From Flavobacterium aerium (GTDB lineage: Bacteria; Bacteroidota; Bacteroidia; Flavobacteriales; Flavobacteriaceae), in the NCBI RefSeq assembly GCF_030766725.1, contig NZ_JARQWR010000003.1, positions 186,001-250,000 on the forward strand: DNA of 64,000 nucleotides, in the 5' to 3' direction. The notes beneath the pieces are model-generated. The model worked only from the letters and a program-made list of their open reading frames with translations. It did no database searches and was not told where the DNA came from. Shown piece after piece: positions 43,175 to 52,312 of the stretch. The position numbers and the translations under genes are program-made. How positions within the stretch are numbered: position 1 is the first letter of the stretch; each line of letters begins with the position of its first letter.

Positions 43175-45277
43175 TTAATATAGAATAGCAGTTATTAAGC
43201 TAATTTTTTCATCATTAACTAAAATCTCCTCTGGATAATCTATTAAATCTATTGTAAGCATATTATTATTACCTTCAACAATTGTGGCTACACCTAATGA
43301 TAAAGTGTATTCTTTTATAACAAACTTGAAAGCAGGGATTGAGACTAAATTATTTGATTTTATATAACTAGGATGTTTTACAAAAAATTCATTATCGGTA
43401 TAAGCTGTAGTTTCTAAATCTTTTAAAGCCTTATACTCTTTATGCGTTAGAGTAATTGCTTCAAATGTTTCAAAAACATCGTCTCTAGTTTTATATTCAC
43501 CAATTCGTGTATAGAATAAGAACTTTATTAATGAATTAGAATCTTCTGTATTATTAAATGAAAATTTTGCTAATTCAAAATTTTCAATTTTATTTGATGT
43601 ATTTAGTATTTGATTTAAGTATCCAGCTGTAGAATCAGCCTGAGAATTTAATTCTAAATCTTCTACTACTCCAATAGAAGTATTTATACTTTTATTTTGA
43701 AATTTACCCGTTGCTATTATCTCTTTTGGATAATAAGCCTTGTCTTCTACCTTTTGATAAACTAAATCACTCTTATAACTAAAAAAAGTAACATTATCTT
43801 TATCAACAGCTATACCTGAAGTGGGGTAATATGCTTCTCCTCTTTCAGCATTAACTATAAGAGGTGAGTTTAAAGATGAATAAGTATAAACTCTAAAATG
43901 TCCATCTTCAATATTCTCGTTTCCAAAAATATTATTCATCTTCAAAGAGAAAAAGTTATTCCAAATCGGACTTTCATATTGTTGATTGAGGCTATCACCA
44001 ATTGCTGATTTTTTTAATAAAAAATAATTTGCGCCTAACTTATTATCATTAAATCTCCAGTTCTTTAATCCAATTGGCTCTGTCCTTTTCAATTGAATAT
44101 TAATACTATTATCTGATAATGCAATTGGAGTATGTCGCATTTCCTTATTTCCGCTTCCTGTAAATATTTTACCTACATAAGAAGAAATAAAATTTAAATT
44201 TTCTGGATTACCTGCCAATATTGGGAGCATAATAAATAAATTGTCTCTATCTGTATTATACTGTATATTCTTCAGTATTAAAATCGGCCATTTTGAATAA
44301 TAATTATGGGGTTCGAAAATAGGTTTTTTAATACTTGTATTGGTAGAATAAAAACCTAACTCAACTGTATCTTCTAACTTAAAAAAATGATTATATGAAA
44401 ATCCTTGATCATTTCTTACATCTATATATACAACATTTTTATTATAAAATTTAGATAAAAAATCATTCCCATTTACTGTTTTTTTTATGATCTTATTTTG
44501 GTTTTTTGAAGCCCCATAAAAAGCTGTAATATCAAGATAATTTAAAATCTCCTCTTTTTCCATTCTAGTGTTAAACATTTTGATTAATTTCTCTTTTGTC
44601 GGGAGATTTTCAACAAGTATGAGCTTAGGAATCTGAAAAATATGTTCCGATTTTTTCAAAATGTCTAATTGGGTTTCATAACCAATCCGATCCAAAATTA
44701 TTTGTACACTTGCTAAATGACTAGCTCCCCCATAAAACTTTCCTATTTGACAACCAGCAGGAACTATTATTGGATGGAAATTATCCGAATTATCGAAAAA
44801 TATTTTTTCTAAATATGTACTATCAATAGCCTCGGAAAAATCATATCCTAGAGAACTAGCACTAGCTAGATTACTTGTTTCATTATCTAAATTAATTTTA
44901 TCTTGAAGTTTCTTAATAATATCTAATATATTATTCGAATCCCAACTTGGGTCTGATGCTTTAATAAATTTATCATTTCCAAACAATGTTGCTTTTTTAA
45001 TGCCTCGATAAATTATAAACTTAATTGGAAAACCCAATAAATTAGCATCTAAAGGTCGTATTGCTATATTTAATAATTCCTCATCTCCATTACTTTGAAC
45101 AGCTAAAACAAGTGATTTCGTTAAAGAGTAGACTGGAGCCTCCTCTAGAACCAAAAATTTATTTTCTAATTGATAACGCTCATATCCTGATTCATCATTT
45201 TGAGGACCAAAAGCCATACTCTCGATTTGATTGTTTTGAATACTTTCTTCTTTCGTAAAAAAATATATTTCTGTCAT
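43175..45277 (-). CDS. 700-residue protein of unknown function, first gene of the giant-protein run
   Basis: No signal peptide or transmembrane helix. Segments such as LLNIAIRPLDANLLGFPIKF (about 70-89) and VPAGCQIGKFYGGASHL (about 175-191) look conserved-like but match no family I can name. The composition is rich in Asn, Lys and Ile, like the rest of the run, which looks AT-richer than the flanking metabolic genes. First gene after a 443-base gap, so its promoter likely serves the whole run; a weak -7-like box (GAGTTTTG on the minus strand) is at 45313-45320. Confidence 0.7.
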   Translation of the reverse strand: MTEIYFFTKEESIQNNQIESMAFGPQNDESGYERYQLENKFLVLEEAPVYSLTKSLVLAVQSNGDEELLNIAIRPLDANLLGFPIKFIIYRGIKKATLFGNDKFIKASDPSWDSNNILDIIKKLQDKINLDNETSNLASASSLGYDFSEAIDSTYLEKIFFDNSDNFHPIIVPAGCQIGKFYGGASHLASVQIILDRIGYETQLDILKKSEHIFQIPKLILVENLPTKEKLIKMFNTRMEKEEILNYLDITAFYGASKNQNKIIKKTVNGNDFLSKFYNKNVVYIDVRNDQGFSYNHFFKLEDTVELGFYSTNTSIKKPIFEPHNYYSKWPILILKNIQYNTDRDNLFIMLPILAGNPENLNFISSYVGKIFTGSGNKEMRHTPIALSDNSINIQLKRTEPIGLKNWRFNDNKLGANYFLLKKSAIGDSLNQQYESPIWNNFFSLKMNNIFGNENIEDGHFRVYTYSSLNSPLIVNAERGEAYYPTSGIAVDKDNVTFFSYKSDLVYQKVEDKAYYPKEIIATGKFQNKSINTSIGVVEDLELNSQADSTAGYLNQILNTSNKIENFELAKFSFNNTEDSNSLIKFLFYTRIGEYKTRDDVFETFEAITLTHKEYKALKDLETTAYTDNEFFVKHPSYIKSNNLVSIPAFKFVIKEYTLSLGVATIVEGNNNMLTIDLIDYPEEILVNDEKISLITAILY

Positions 45278-45401
45278 TTATATTAGATTTAATGAAATTA
45301 ATTGTCATGATTCAAAACTCACTTACTTTTATAAAATTGAAAAAACCTTTTCTTCTTCTTTTAAATAAATTTCACAAGTTCTTTCAAAAAAGCATGTTCA
45401 G

Positions 45402-45417
45402 TTTCTAAATTTAGAAA
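45402..45417. promoter_or_regulatory. Perfect 16-bp palindrome, possible operator
   Basis: TTTCTAAATTTAGAAA reads the same on both strands. It lies 125 bases upstream of the 700-residue gene and about 300 bases upstream of the GNAT gene. A dimeric regulator site is possible; chance in AT-rich DNA cannot be excluded. Confidence 0.4.
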
Positions 45418-45669
45418 TAAATATTTGGATTAGCTACTTCAAACTTAAGTCTTTTCCTGTTTTTAACGTAAATATCACATTCAATTATCATAAGAAAAAA
45501 CTTATAATTAAATGGTAGCTTAAGTAAACAGTAGGGGAATCTTTTTTTTATAAAGGGAAATTTTAGAAAAATAAAAATTGTAGTCTTTACTATTTGTCCT
45601 TCTCTTTTATACTTAAAGAAAAATCTTCCATATTTCTTTCTATGTAAAAATACTATATCTCAAATTCCT

Positions 45670-45677
45670 TATCTTTG
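45670..45677 (+). promoter_or_regulatory. Candidate -7 box of the GNAT gene
   Basis: TATCTTTG matches TAnnTTTG fully, 44 bases before the ATG at 45721. Confidence 0.55.
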
Positions 45678-45720
45678 AGTAGATATTATTACATTATAAT
45701 AACCCACAACTCTTCTGATT

Positions 45721-46269
45721 ATGATGGATTTTGAAATAATCGAAACAGATCGTTTAAAACTTCGAAAGGTTACACCTGATGTTTATGATTTTATTTTTCA
45801 GAATTATACCAATCATGAAATTAAAACTTTCTTAGGATTACATGATGATATTGATTTTCATCGAGAACGTGAAAAATACAATGAGGGCTTAACAACCTAT
45901 AACAGGTCTTTTCTAGTATTTCAACTATTAGATAAAAATACAGAAACTATAATAGGTTCCTGTGGCTTTCATACTTGGTATCTAGAACATGATCGTGCCG
46001 AAATTGGGTATGCTTTAACGAATGAGCAGTACAGAGGCAAAGGATTTATGACGGAAGCTATGGATACTATTATTGCATATGGATTCAACACGATGAATCT
46101 ACATCGTATTGAGGCATTCATTGGGCCTAATAATACGCCTTCCTTACAATTAATTAAGAACTTTCATTTTACACAGGAAGGACATTTAAGAGAACATTTT
46201 TTCAAGAACAATGTGATGGAAGATTCTCTCGTTTTTTCACTTTTGAAAAAGGAATATAAAAGCAAATGA
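45721..46269 (+). CDS. GNAT family N-acetyltransferase, RimJ/RimL-like
   Basis: A 182-residue acetyltransferase. Begins DFEIIETDRLKLRKVTPDVYD, typical of the RimJ/RimL/SpeG group. The acetyl-CoA loop is EQYRGKGFMTEAMDTI (Arg/Gln-x-x-Gly-x-Gly/Ala type) and the C-terminal motif is GPNNTPSLQLIKNFHFTQEG. It transfers an acetyl group to an amine of a small molecule or of a protein N-terminus. ATG at 45721 and 45724 are both possible. Monocistronic, with its own promoter and terminator. Confidence 0.9.
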   Translation: MMDFEIIETDRLKLRKVTPDVYDFIFQNYTNHEIKTFLGLHDDIDFHREREKYNEGLTTYNRSFLVFQLLDKNTETIIGSCGFHTWYLEHDRAEIGYALTNEQYRGKGFMTEAMDTIIAYGFNTMNLHRIEAFIGPNNTPSLQLIKNFHFTQEGHLREHFFKNNVMEDSLVFSLLKKEYKSK

Positions 46270-46290
46270 TACAACCTAATTCCTATAAAA

Positions 46291-46324
46291 ACAAAAGCCG
46301 ATTTCTATAGAAATCGGCTTTTGT
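46291..46324. terminator. Bidirectional terminator between GNAT and AI-2E genes
   Basis: A perfect 15-bp stem (ACAAAAGCCGATTTC and its complement) with a 4-base TATA loop, between two convergent genes. A and T runs on each side allow use in both directions. Confidence 0.92.
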
Positions 46325-46343
46325 TTACTCATAAAATATGTTA

Positions 46344-47468
46344 TTATACATCAGAATCCTGATTTAAATATACTTCATCTATTTCTTCTTCAGTTTCTTG
46401 TACAGGTGCTGCATGATAGTGTTGTTCATCTTCTCCAAGCACCATTCCCCAAGGCTTTAAACCATCCACACGGTCAAAAATAACTTTGAAAATTGCTATC
46501 ACTGGAATCGATAAGAACATACCCGTAATACCCCACATCATTTCTCCTACCACTAAACCTAATAAAGCGACAAGTGTATTAATTTTCACTTTGGATCCTA
46601 CTATTTTAGGCATAATAAAATTACTGTCAACCAAATGTATTGCTGCCATCGAAATCACTACAAACAATACATGACTACTACTTGTTGTTGCAAAAGTGAT
46701 GATTATCGTAATCAATAAAGCAATGAACATTCCGATGTATGGAATGATATTAAATATTCCTGTAATCAATCCTAGTAAAAAGGCATACTTGATACCAATA
46801 CATTCAAAAGCAATGCATGCTAATGTTGTTACAATCAACATTTGCAGAAAAAGCCCTACAATGTATTTCTTTACAATATATTGTACTTGATTAATCGCAT
46901 CATATACAATTAAACTATGATTTTCATGGAATAACGAAACAATAAATCGTAGTAATAAATGGCGGTGTAACAGAATAAAAAACGTATACAGAAAAATAAA
47001 CATCAGAAACAATACCAATGAAGACACAGACAATAAGGTTTGCCCTACTAGGGATGTTCCCTTACTCAATACATCGGTTGCAAAACTATTGATGTAGTTA
47101 ATCTGTTCTGTATTATTAACATGGAAAGTATCCGAAATCCAATTCTGTAATGTGGTGGTAGTTTCCAATACTTGTTGCCTAAAGGCAGGTAAATCCTGAG
47201 CAAAATCGGTCAATTGAATACCCAATAAAAATAGGACTCCAAAAATGGTAACAATCAAAACCAACAATACAACAAAGGCAGCCAAGCTACGAGGAAAACG
47301 CCAGCGTTTCTCCAAAAAATTAGCAAAAGGCAATAATAGCAGGGAGAATAGAAAGGCAAAAATTAGCGGTGCTAATAGTGTTTCTCCTATAATCGCTACG
47401 TATCCCACAATAACTAAAATAATCAAAACATGTGCTAATCGCGTATAAAAAGGCGTAATCCGTGTCAT
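46344..47468 (-). CDS. AI-2E family transporter
   Basis: A 374-residue membrane protein of the AI-2E/PerM family with about 8 helices. Start LAHVLIILVIVGYVAIIGET, a hydrophobic core region, and the family-typical FNIIPYIGMFIALLITIIIT and HLVDSNFIMPKIVGSKVKIN are visible. Family members export or import small molecules; autoinducer-2 transport is shown for few, and Na+/H+ antiport for others. The C-terminal acidic tail (EETEEEIDEVYLNQDSDV) is cytoplasmic. Alone on its strand between a terminator and the symporter gene. Confidence 0.92.
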   Translation of the reverse strand: MTRITPFYTRLAHVLIILVIVGYVAIIGETLLAPLIFAFLFSLLLLPFANFLEKRWRFPRSLAAFVVLLVLIVTIFGVLFLLGIQLTDFAQDLPAFRQQVLETTTTLQNWISDTFHVNNTEQINYINSFATDVLSKGTSLVGQTLLSVSSLVLFLMFIFLYTFFILLHRHLLLRFIVSLFHENHSLIVYDAINQVQYIVKKYIVGLFLQMLIVTTLACIAFECIGIKYAFLLGLITGIFNIIPYIGMFIALLITIIITFATTSSSHVLFVVISMAAIHLVDSNFIMPKIVGSKVKINTLVALLGLVVGEMMWGITGMFLSIPVIAIFKVIFDRVDGLKPWGMVLGEDEQHYHAAPVQETEEEIDEVYLNQDSDV

Positions 47469-47551
47469 TCTAATGTTTTTAATTTGTTACTGAATAAAAA
47501 TAATCCAAATTACAGTAGCGATTGCATTTATTCTGTAAAATTTGAATCAAA

Positions 47552-48724
47552 TTACTCGTTAGTCAATTTTTTCTTATCAGCATAGGCCGATAGCATCAAT
47601 GATAATGCCCCATCTCCTGTTATATTACAGGCTGTTCCAAAACTATCTTGTAATGCAAAAATGGTTAGTAGTAAAGCTGTTCCTGCTTCATCAAACCCTA
47701 ATACTGATATAATGATTCCCAACGAAGCCATTACAGTTCCACCTGGGACACCTGGAGCACCGATAGCAAACACGCCTAATAATAATATGAAAATTACTAG
47801 TGTTGATAGAGCCGGTAATGTTCCGTATAAAACCATTGATACTGTCATTACAAAAAATACTTCGGTTAGTACTGATCCACATAAATGGATATTTGCAAAC
47901 AGCGGAATAGAAAAATCGGTAATATCATCTCTTAATATTTTACTTTTCTTTGCCGATTGTAATGCTACTCCTAAAGTAGCGGCAGAAGACATCGTACCTA
48001 CAGCTGTAATATAAGCAGGTCCATAATGTTTCAATACTTTCCATGGATTTTTCCCCGAATAAAGTCCTGCCACGCCATACAAAAAGGCTAACCAGATGTA
48101 ATGACAAACAATTACTATAATTACAACCTTTAAAAACACAGGCAACTGGTGTGTAATGGATCCTTCATAACTTAGAATACAGAAATTTGCTGCTATAAAA
48201 AAAGGCAACATTGGTATCAGTACTTTATTTACCAAGGCCAAAACAATTTTCTGAAAATCTTCCAGTAATTCTTCAATCTTTTTTGATTGTGTCCATACTG
48301 TGGCTACACCCAACATTAAGGCTAATACTAAAGCGCTCATTACACTCATCACAGGTGGTATATCCAATTGGAATAATAATGCTGGAACTTCTTTCAATCC
48401 TTCCTTTGATGCTACAATATCCAAAAAGGGAATAAACTGATATCCTACAAAAGCTCCAAAAAGAGCACTTCCTACAGATGATAAATAAGCAATCAATAAT
48501 GCCAATCCTAATACTTTGGAAGCATTGCTCTTCAATCGGGTGATGGACGGAGCCACAAATCCAATGATAATTAGGGGAACCATAAAAAAGATCAATTGAC
48601 CTAATATATACTTAACGGCAATAACAGCCTGAATTTGTTGTTCAGTAATATAGTTACCCAATAGGATACCTAGAATAACACCAATCAGTAATTGGAATAC
48701 GGTACTCGAAAATACTTTTTTCAT
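47552..48724 (-). CDS. Dicarboxylate/amino acid:cation symporter (DAACS)
   Basis: A 390-residue transporter of the DAACS family. Visible are the N-terminal helices (FQLLIGVILGILLGNYI), the hairpin motif GTMSSAATLGVALQSAKK (usual form TSSSAATLP), the IPLFANIHLCGSVLTEVFF segment and the second hairpin GAPGVPGGTVMASL. It takes up acidic amino acids, dicarboxylates or, as in the TcyP branch, cystine, with Na+ or H+. It follows the EamA gene by 38 bases with no terminator, so both lie behind the same tandem attenuator. Confidence 0.9.
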   Translation of the reverse strand: MKKVFSSTVFQLLIGVILGILLGNYITEQQIQAVIAVKYILGQLIFFMVPLIIIGFVAPSITRLKSNASKVLGLALLIAYLSSVGSALFGAFVGYQFIPFLDIVASKEGLKEVPALLFQLDIPPVMSVMSALVLALMLGVATVWTQSKKIEELLEDFQKIVLALVNKVLIPMLPFFIAANFCILSYEGSITHQLPVFLKVVIIVIVCHYIWLAFLYGVAGLYSGKNPWKVLKHYGPAYITAVGTMSSAATLGVALQSAKKSKILRDDITDFSIPLFANIHLCGSVLTEVFFVMTVSMVLYGTLPALSTLVIFILLLGVFAIGAPGVPGGTVMASLGIIISVLGFDEAGTALLLTIFALQDSFGTACNITGDGALSLMLSAYADKKKLTNE

Positions 48725-48762
48725 AAAATAAATATTCTTTTAAAAATGCTAATGTGCCGGTT

Positions 48763-49767
48763 TTACGACGTTGTAATGTGTTTATAAGGACGGGAAATTT
48801 TAGTCAAAAAACGATTGATTCTGCGCAACTTAACCTTAGTTCGTTTATCCAGCTTAATCTTATATTTTGAAATATTTGTAAATAATACCCCCGCCAGTAT
48901 TATTCCTAAACCAATAAATTGTGTACTGGTAATTGATTCTCCTGCAATAATCCATCCCAGCAATACTGCTACAATTGGATTAATATATGTATGCGTACTC
49001 ACCGTAACTGTATCTTTGATAGACAAAAGCCAAATGAATGACAAATAGGCTATAATGGATCCAAAAACAATTAGAAATCCTAATCCTGCCCAAGCTTTTA
49101 TCGGTACTTCTGCAAAGTGTATGCTACTCCATTCACCTCGAATTAAAGCAATACTAAAACTCACTGTACCTGCTACGATGAGTTGTTGTGCAATATTCAT
49201 AAAAGTAGAATGTCCAGCTGGATTATTCTTAGAATATAAAGCGCCCAATACCCATGAAACTGAACTGAGTGCCAATACTACAAAAGCAATAATTCGGGTA
49301 GAACTATCGGCTTTAACCGATACTGAGCTTACACTTCCCTTTAGGAATAATAATAATCCTGAAAATCCTATTGCCAGTCCTAATACGATGTATTTATTGG
49401 AAAAATAATAATTCCAATTTTTCTTATCAATAGCAATAAACCAAAAAGGTCCCGTTGCGATTGCAATTGCTGCTTCGGTAGAGGTAACATACTGCTCACC
49501 CCAAGCTACTAATCCTGTACCTCCTGCCAAAATTAAACTGCCAGTAATCGCGTTTTTCTTCCAATTCGGCAAAGATAGTACTTTCTCGCCTTTTGCATAA
49601 CGCCAGGCAAATAATATCAATCCTGCAATTAAAAAGCGAAATCCTGATAAGATAAAGGGAGGAAATCCTTGTAAACCATAGAAAATAGCTAAGAATGTAG
49701 ACCCCCAGATAATGTATATACTGGCAAAAGCCAGGAAAACAAGTAATGAATTTTTATATAAAGCCAT
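48763..49767 (-). CDS. EamA family (DMT superfamily) exporter
   Basis: A 334-residue protein with ten transmembrane helices in two EamA repeats. The first repeat begins FLAFASIYIIWGSTFLAIFY; the second contains WVLGALYSKN and the end GLGIILAGVLFTNI. Typical substrates are amino acids and metabolites; the name-giving E. coli EamA (YdeD) exports cysteine and O-acetylserine. Two leader peptides with Cys-Cys pairs and terminators precede this gene, which supports a sulfur amino-acid related substrate. The basic C-terminal tail is unusual in length but otherwise unremarkable. Confidence 0.92.
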   Translation of the reverse strand: MALYKNSLLVFLAFASIYIIWGSTFLAIFYGLQGFPPFILSGFRFLIAGLILFAWRYAKGEKVLSLPNWKKNAITGSLILAGGTGLVAWGEQYVTSTEAAIAIATGPFWFIAIDKKNWNYYFSNKYIVLGLAIGFSGLLLFLKGSVSSVSVKADSSTRIIAFVVLALSSVSWVLGALYSKNNPAGHSTFMNIAQQLIVAGTVSFSIALIRGEWSSIHFAEVPIKAWAGLGFLIVFGSIIAYLSFIWLLSIKDTVTVSTHTYINPIVAVLLGWIIAGESITSTQFIGLGIILAGVLFTNISKYKIKLDKRTKVKLRRINRFLTKISRPYKHITTS

Positions 49768-49792
49768 AATAAATTAGAGTAATAAATGAAAT

Positions 49793-49821
49793 AAAAAAAG
49801 CCCTTCATCATTGAAGGGCTT
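49793..49821 (-). terminator. Attenuator terminator 2, directly before the EamA gene
   Basis: A 10-bp stem AAGCCCTTCA/TGAAGGGCTT with a 4-base loop and a run of T on the minus strand, 26 bases before the EamA start and 35 bases after leader peptide 2. Confidence 0.88.
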
Positions 49822-49855
49822 GTAATTGGTACTTTTTATGATCAATAACATTCCT

Positions 49856-49924
49856 TCAACAATACGATAAATTCATATTGCAGCACATTGAAATTGAAAT
49901 CATATTCACATTAATAGTTTCCAT
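49856..49924 (-). CDS. Leader peptide 2, 22 residues, Cys/Met-rich
   Basis: Short frame with ATG 49924 and TGA 49856-49858. The peptide contains the run ISMCCNMNLSYC at residues 11-22: Cys14-Cys15 and Cys22, with five Met in total. It is followed by an intrinsic terminator and then by the EamA gene. The design fits translation-coupled attenuation in which ribosome stalling at Cys (or Met) codons decides whether the terminator forms. No separate promoter was seen, so it is probably part of the transcript that starts before leader 1. Confidence 0.6.
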   Translation of the reverse strand: METINVNMISISMCCNMNLSYC

Positions 49925-49970
49925 AGAATAGGTATTTTAAGTTATCGTTTTGGTTGATTATTTGAGCATA

Positions 49971-50009
49971 AAAAAAAAGCCCTTCATACTGTTGCATGAA
50001 AGGCTTTTT
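49971..50009 (-). terminator. Attenuator terminator 1
   Basis: A 14-bp stem with one G-T pair (minus-strand arms AAAAAGCCTTTCAT and ATGAAGGGCTTTTT), an 8-base loop and eight T. It lies 25 bases after leader peptide 1. The stem is related in sequence to terminator 2. Confidence 0.88.
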
Positions 50010-50033
50010 ATCTATTGAAATATATTTTATATA

Positions 50034-50120
50034 CTAGACCATTTCATACCATAAGGGATTCGAGCAACACATATTCATGTTACTTGAATTAATTATAATA
50101 TTTTGGTTATTTCTCTTCAT
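50034..50120 (-). CDS. Leader peptide 1, 28 residues, Cys/Met motif
   Basis: ATG 50120 to TAG 50034-50036. The peptide has Ser-Asn-Met-Asn-Met-Cys-Cys at residues 13-19, so Met15, Met17 and Cys18-Cys19 form a cluster much like that of leader 2. A full -7 box lies only 7 bases upstream, giving a very short or absent 5' untranslated region. It is followed by terminator 1. Read with leader 2, it forms a repeated leader-terminator unit. Confidence 0.6.
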   Translation of the reverse strand: MKRNNQNIIINSSNMNMCCSNPLWYEMV

Positions 50121-50127
50121 TATGCGA

Positions 50128-50135
50128 CAAAAGTA
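50128..50135 (-). promoter_or_regulatory. Candidate -7 box for the leader-EamA-DAACS transcript
   Basis: Minus-strand TACTTTTG, a full match to TAnnTTTG, just before leader peptide 1. Confidence 0.6.
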
Positions 50136-50185
50136 AATAGTTTTTCAATACGAACGGTATATCGAACCAATTTTTTATCAATTAG

Positions 50186-52165
50186 TTAATATGGAATTTC
50201 AAAATTGGCTTTAAAGCCCTTTCCTGTACCAGTTTCAAAAATAACTTTTCCACCAATCGTATGAATTCGTTCTTCTATATTTTTCAAGCCACTTTTATAG
50301 ACGGCTGCATTCGATTCCATCCCAATTCCATTATCAGAATACGTAATATTCAATTTTTTAACATTACTTAAAAAACCTACAACAATTAGACTGGCTTCAC
50401 TATGTTTTTTCATATTTACCATTAATTCCTGAAGAATACGAAACACAATAATTTTTTTATTTTCCTGAATTCCCTTCCAATCGATTGCATCCAACCCACG
50501 AATGATTACATTCGATTGATTGGTGGAATATTCTGAAAGTAGTTGTTTTAAATGTTCGCCATATTTTGCTCCAGTATCAATCGAACTATTTTCTCTTGAA
50601 ATATCACGGGTTCGTATATATACCTGATCTAATGTATTCATTAATCTTTCTTTATTCTCAGGAGAAGACAAATCCTGATTTTCTGCGAAAGCCATGGCAT
50701 TATGTACATCATTTGCTAATTCATCATGTACTTTTTTAGAAATCCTGGTTTCTGTCTTATACGTTTCCTGAACCATTTGCCTTTTATGTATAGATTTAAG
50801 TATATAAATCAACAAACCACAAATTAATAATGCCGAAAGTCCTCCTAGTCCATATAAGTTTTTCTGATTACTGATACGTTCTACCTGAATTGCTCTAATT
50901 GCTTGGTCTGCCTTCAATTTTAAATTTTCTTCTTTACTTTTAGAAGAATCAAATTTTACGGAAGCAAACTCATCTTTGACTTTCATTCTTACTTTACCAA
51001 TGCTATCTCTTAAATTGTTATTATAGAGGGCGAGTTCTTTTAGTTCAGATCCTGAGCTATCTTGGATTAATAAATGTAACGCTTCAATACGATCGTCAAC
51101 ACTATTATTCTTTGTTGCAAATTCATAAGCTTTTGATGCATATTTTTTAGCTAGAATTAAATCCTTAGGATAATAATAGCGGGATAAATTCATATAACTT
51201 GAAATGAGTTCGTATGAATTATTAATTTGCTCGCGTATCATTAAACCACGCTCAAAATAGAATAGACTTAATTTTCTATCACCCAAATCAAAATAAGCAG
51301 TTCCTAGATTATTCAGTACACGTCCTTTTAATTTAAATACTTCTGTTTTTAATTTTTCATCCTTAATCTCAATAGGTATTTGAATTAATGATGATAATAT
51401 CGGAATAGCCTGCATCGGCGCTTTCTTCTTAATGTATACTACTGCTTGATTATTTTTCAAAATTATTTTTGATAAGGAATCTTCTGTAAGTTCATAGGCT
51501 TTTTGATAATAATCTAAAGCTTTATCATAACTCATAAGGTTTTTATAAGCTACTCCCAATATATTATAGGCTTCTCTATAGTATTGTTTATTTGTAGAGT
51601 TTTTTAAAAACTTTAATGCTTCTGTCGCTGTATTTTCACTCCCAAAATAATCATTAGACGTTTGTTGAATACGGGCCATTAATAACAGTTTGTATACTAC
51701 TTGAAGACTATCTTTTCTTAATTCATATTGCAATTTTGAAATGTTATAAAAATAAAAAGTACTATCTAATTTTTCTTTTTTCCAATAATAATTACCGAGT
51801 TCTTCATATGCCTTTGCTTTATATAAAGTATCATTTTTTTTAATAGCATAATTTTCGAATTTATGAATATAATACCATGTACTATCTGTAGTATTTTGAG
51901 TTCTTAAAGTCACTACATTCCACAATGTTTTCAATACCAAAGAATCTTGATTTGAAGCATAGGCCATTTTATACGCCTTAGTACTGTTATCCAATCGTTT
52001 TTGTATTGAAAGAGAATCTTCTTGACTAAGAGTCAAATATTTATTCACTTGATTAATAACATCCTGTTGCCCAATAATCGACTCTTTAGGTTGATTACAG
52101 GATATAAAAGCCCCTATAATAATTATAAAAAATAGAAGCTTGTATTTTTTCTTAATCGTTACCAT
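50186..52165 (-). CDS. TPR-containing lipoprotein sensor histidine kinase (orphan)
   Basis: A 659-residue kinase with a lipoprotein-type signal (Cys23, AFISC). TPR repeats span about 130-330 (REAYNILGVAYKNLMSYDKA, and KGRVLNNLGTAYFDLGDRK). A transmembrane helix is at about 433-455 (LYGLGGLSALLICGLLIYIL), then a dimerisation segment with His in KKVHDELANDVHNAMAF as HisKA_3-like phospho-acceptor, and a HATPase domain with YSDNGIGME and GLKNIEERIHTIGG. This is the NarX/LiaS-like architecture. No response regulator is adjacent; the usual partner would be a LuxR-type regulator. Confidence 0.88.
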   Translation of the reverse strand: MVTIKKKYKLLFFIIIIGAFISCNQPKESIIGQQDVINQVNKYLTLSQEDSLSIQKRLDNSTKAYKMAYASNQDSLVLKTLWNVVTLRTQNTTDSTWYYIHKFENYAIKKNDTLYKAKAYEELGNYYWKKEKLDSTFYFYNISKLQYELRKDSLQVVYKLLLMARIQQTSNDYFGSENTATEALKFLKNSTNKQYYREAYNILGVAYKNLMSYDKALDYYQKAYELTEDSLSKIILKNNQAVVYIKKKAPMQAIPILSSLIQIPIEIKDEKLKTEVFKLKGRVLNNLGTAYFDLGDRKLSLFYFERGLMIREQINNSYELISSYMNLSRYYYPKDLILAKKYASKAYEFATKNNSVDDRIEALHLLIQDSSGSELKELALYNNNLRDSIGKVRMKVKDEFASVKFDSSKSKEENLKLKADQAIRAIQVERISNQKNLYGLGGLSALLICGLLIYILKSIHKRQMVQETYKTETRISKKVHDELANDVHNAMAFAENQDLSSPENKERLMNTLDQVYIRTRDISRENSSIDTGAKYGEHLKQLLSEYSTNQSNVIIRGLDAIDWKGIQENKKIIVFRILQELMVNMKKHSEASLIVVGFLSNVKKLNITYSDNGIGMESNAAVYKSGLKNIEERIHTIGGKVIFETGTGKGFKANFEIPY

Positions 52166-52260
52166 AAAGCTAAAGTACTAATTATAATGTTTTTTCTATA
52201 GGCATTATACATTCTTCAATCAAAAAGCAATCATTCATTACCGATAATTTTAAATAAAAA

Positions 52261-52288
52261 ATACCCTCAAGAATAGATTCTTGAGGGT
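52261..52288 (-). terminator. Terminator after the 82-residue lipoprotein gene
   Basis: A 14-bp perfect inverted repeat (ATACCCTCAAGAAT and its complement, 2-base centre) with a T run on the minus strand, 24 bases after the stop codon. Confidence 0.88.
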
Positions 52289-52312
52289 ATGTCATACTAA
52301 ATTATTATTCTA

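Larger units (their letters stand above)
45278..45720. other. Divergent intergenic region, 443 bases, AT-rich
   Basis: Separates the giant-protein run from the GNAT gene. It contains a 16-bp palindrome (45402-45417) and a full -7 box for the GNAT gene. No open frame of note, no RNA gene recognised. Confidence 0.6.

Noticed and set aside
20843-45277. A complete contractile injection system or phage tail
   Set aside because: No sheath, tube, baseplate wedge, spike or AAA ATPase gene is recognisable; only the wall-binding modules are compatible with the idea.
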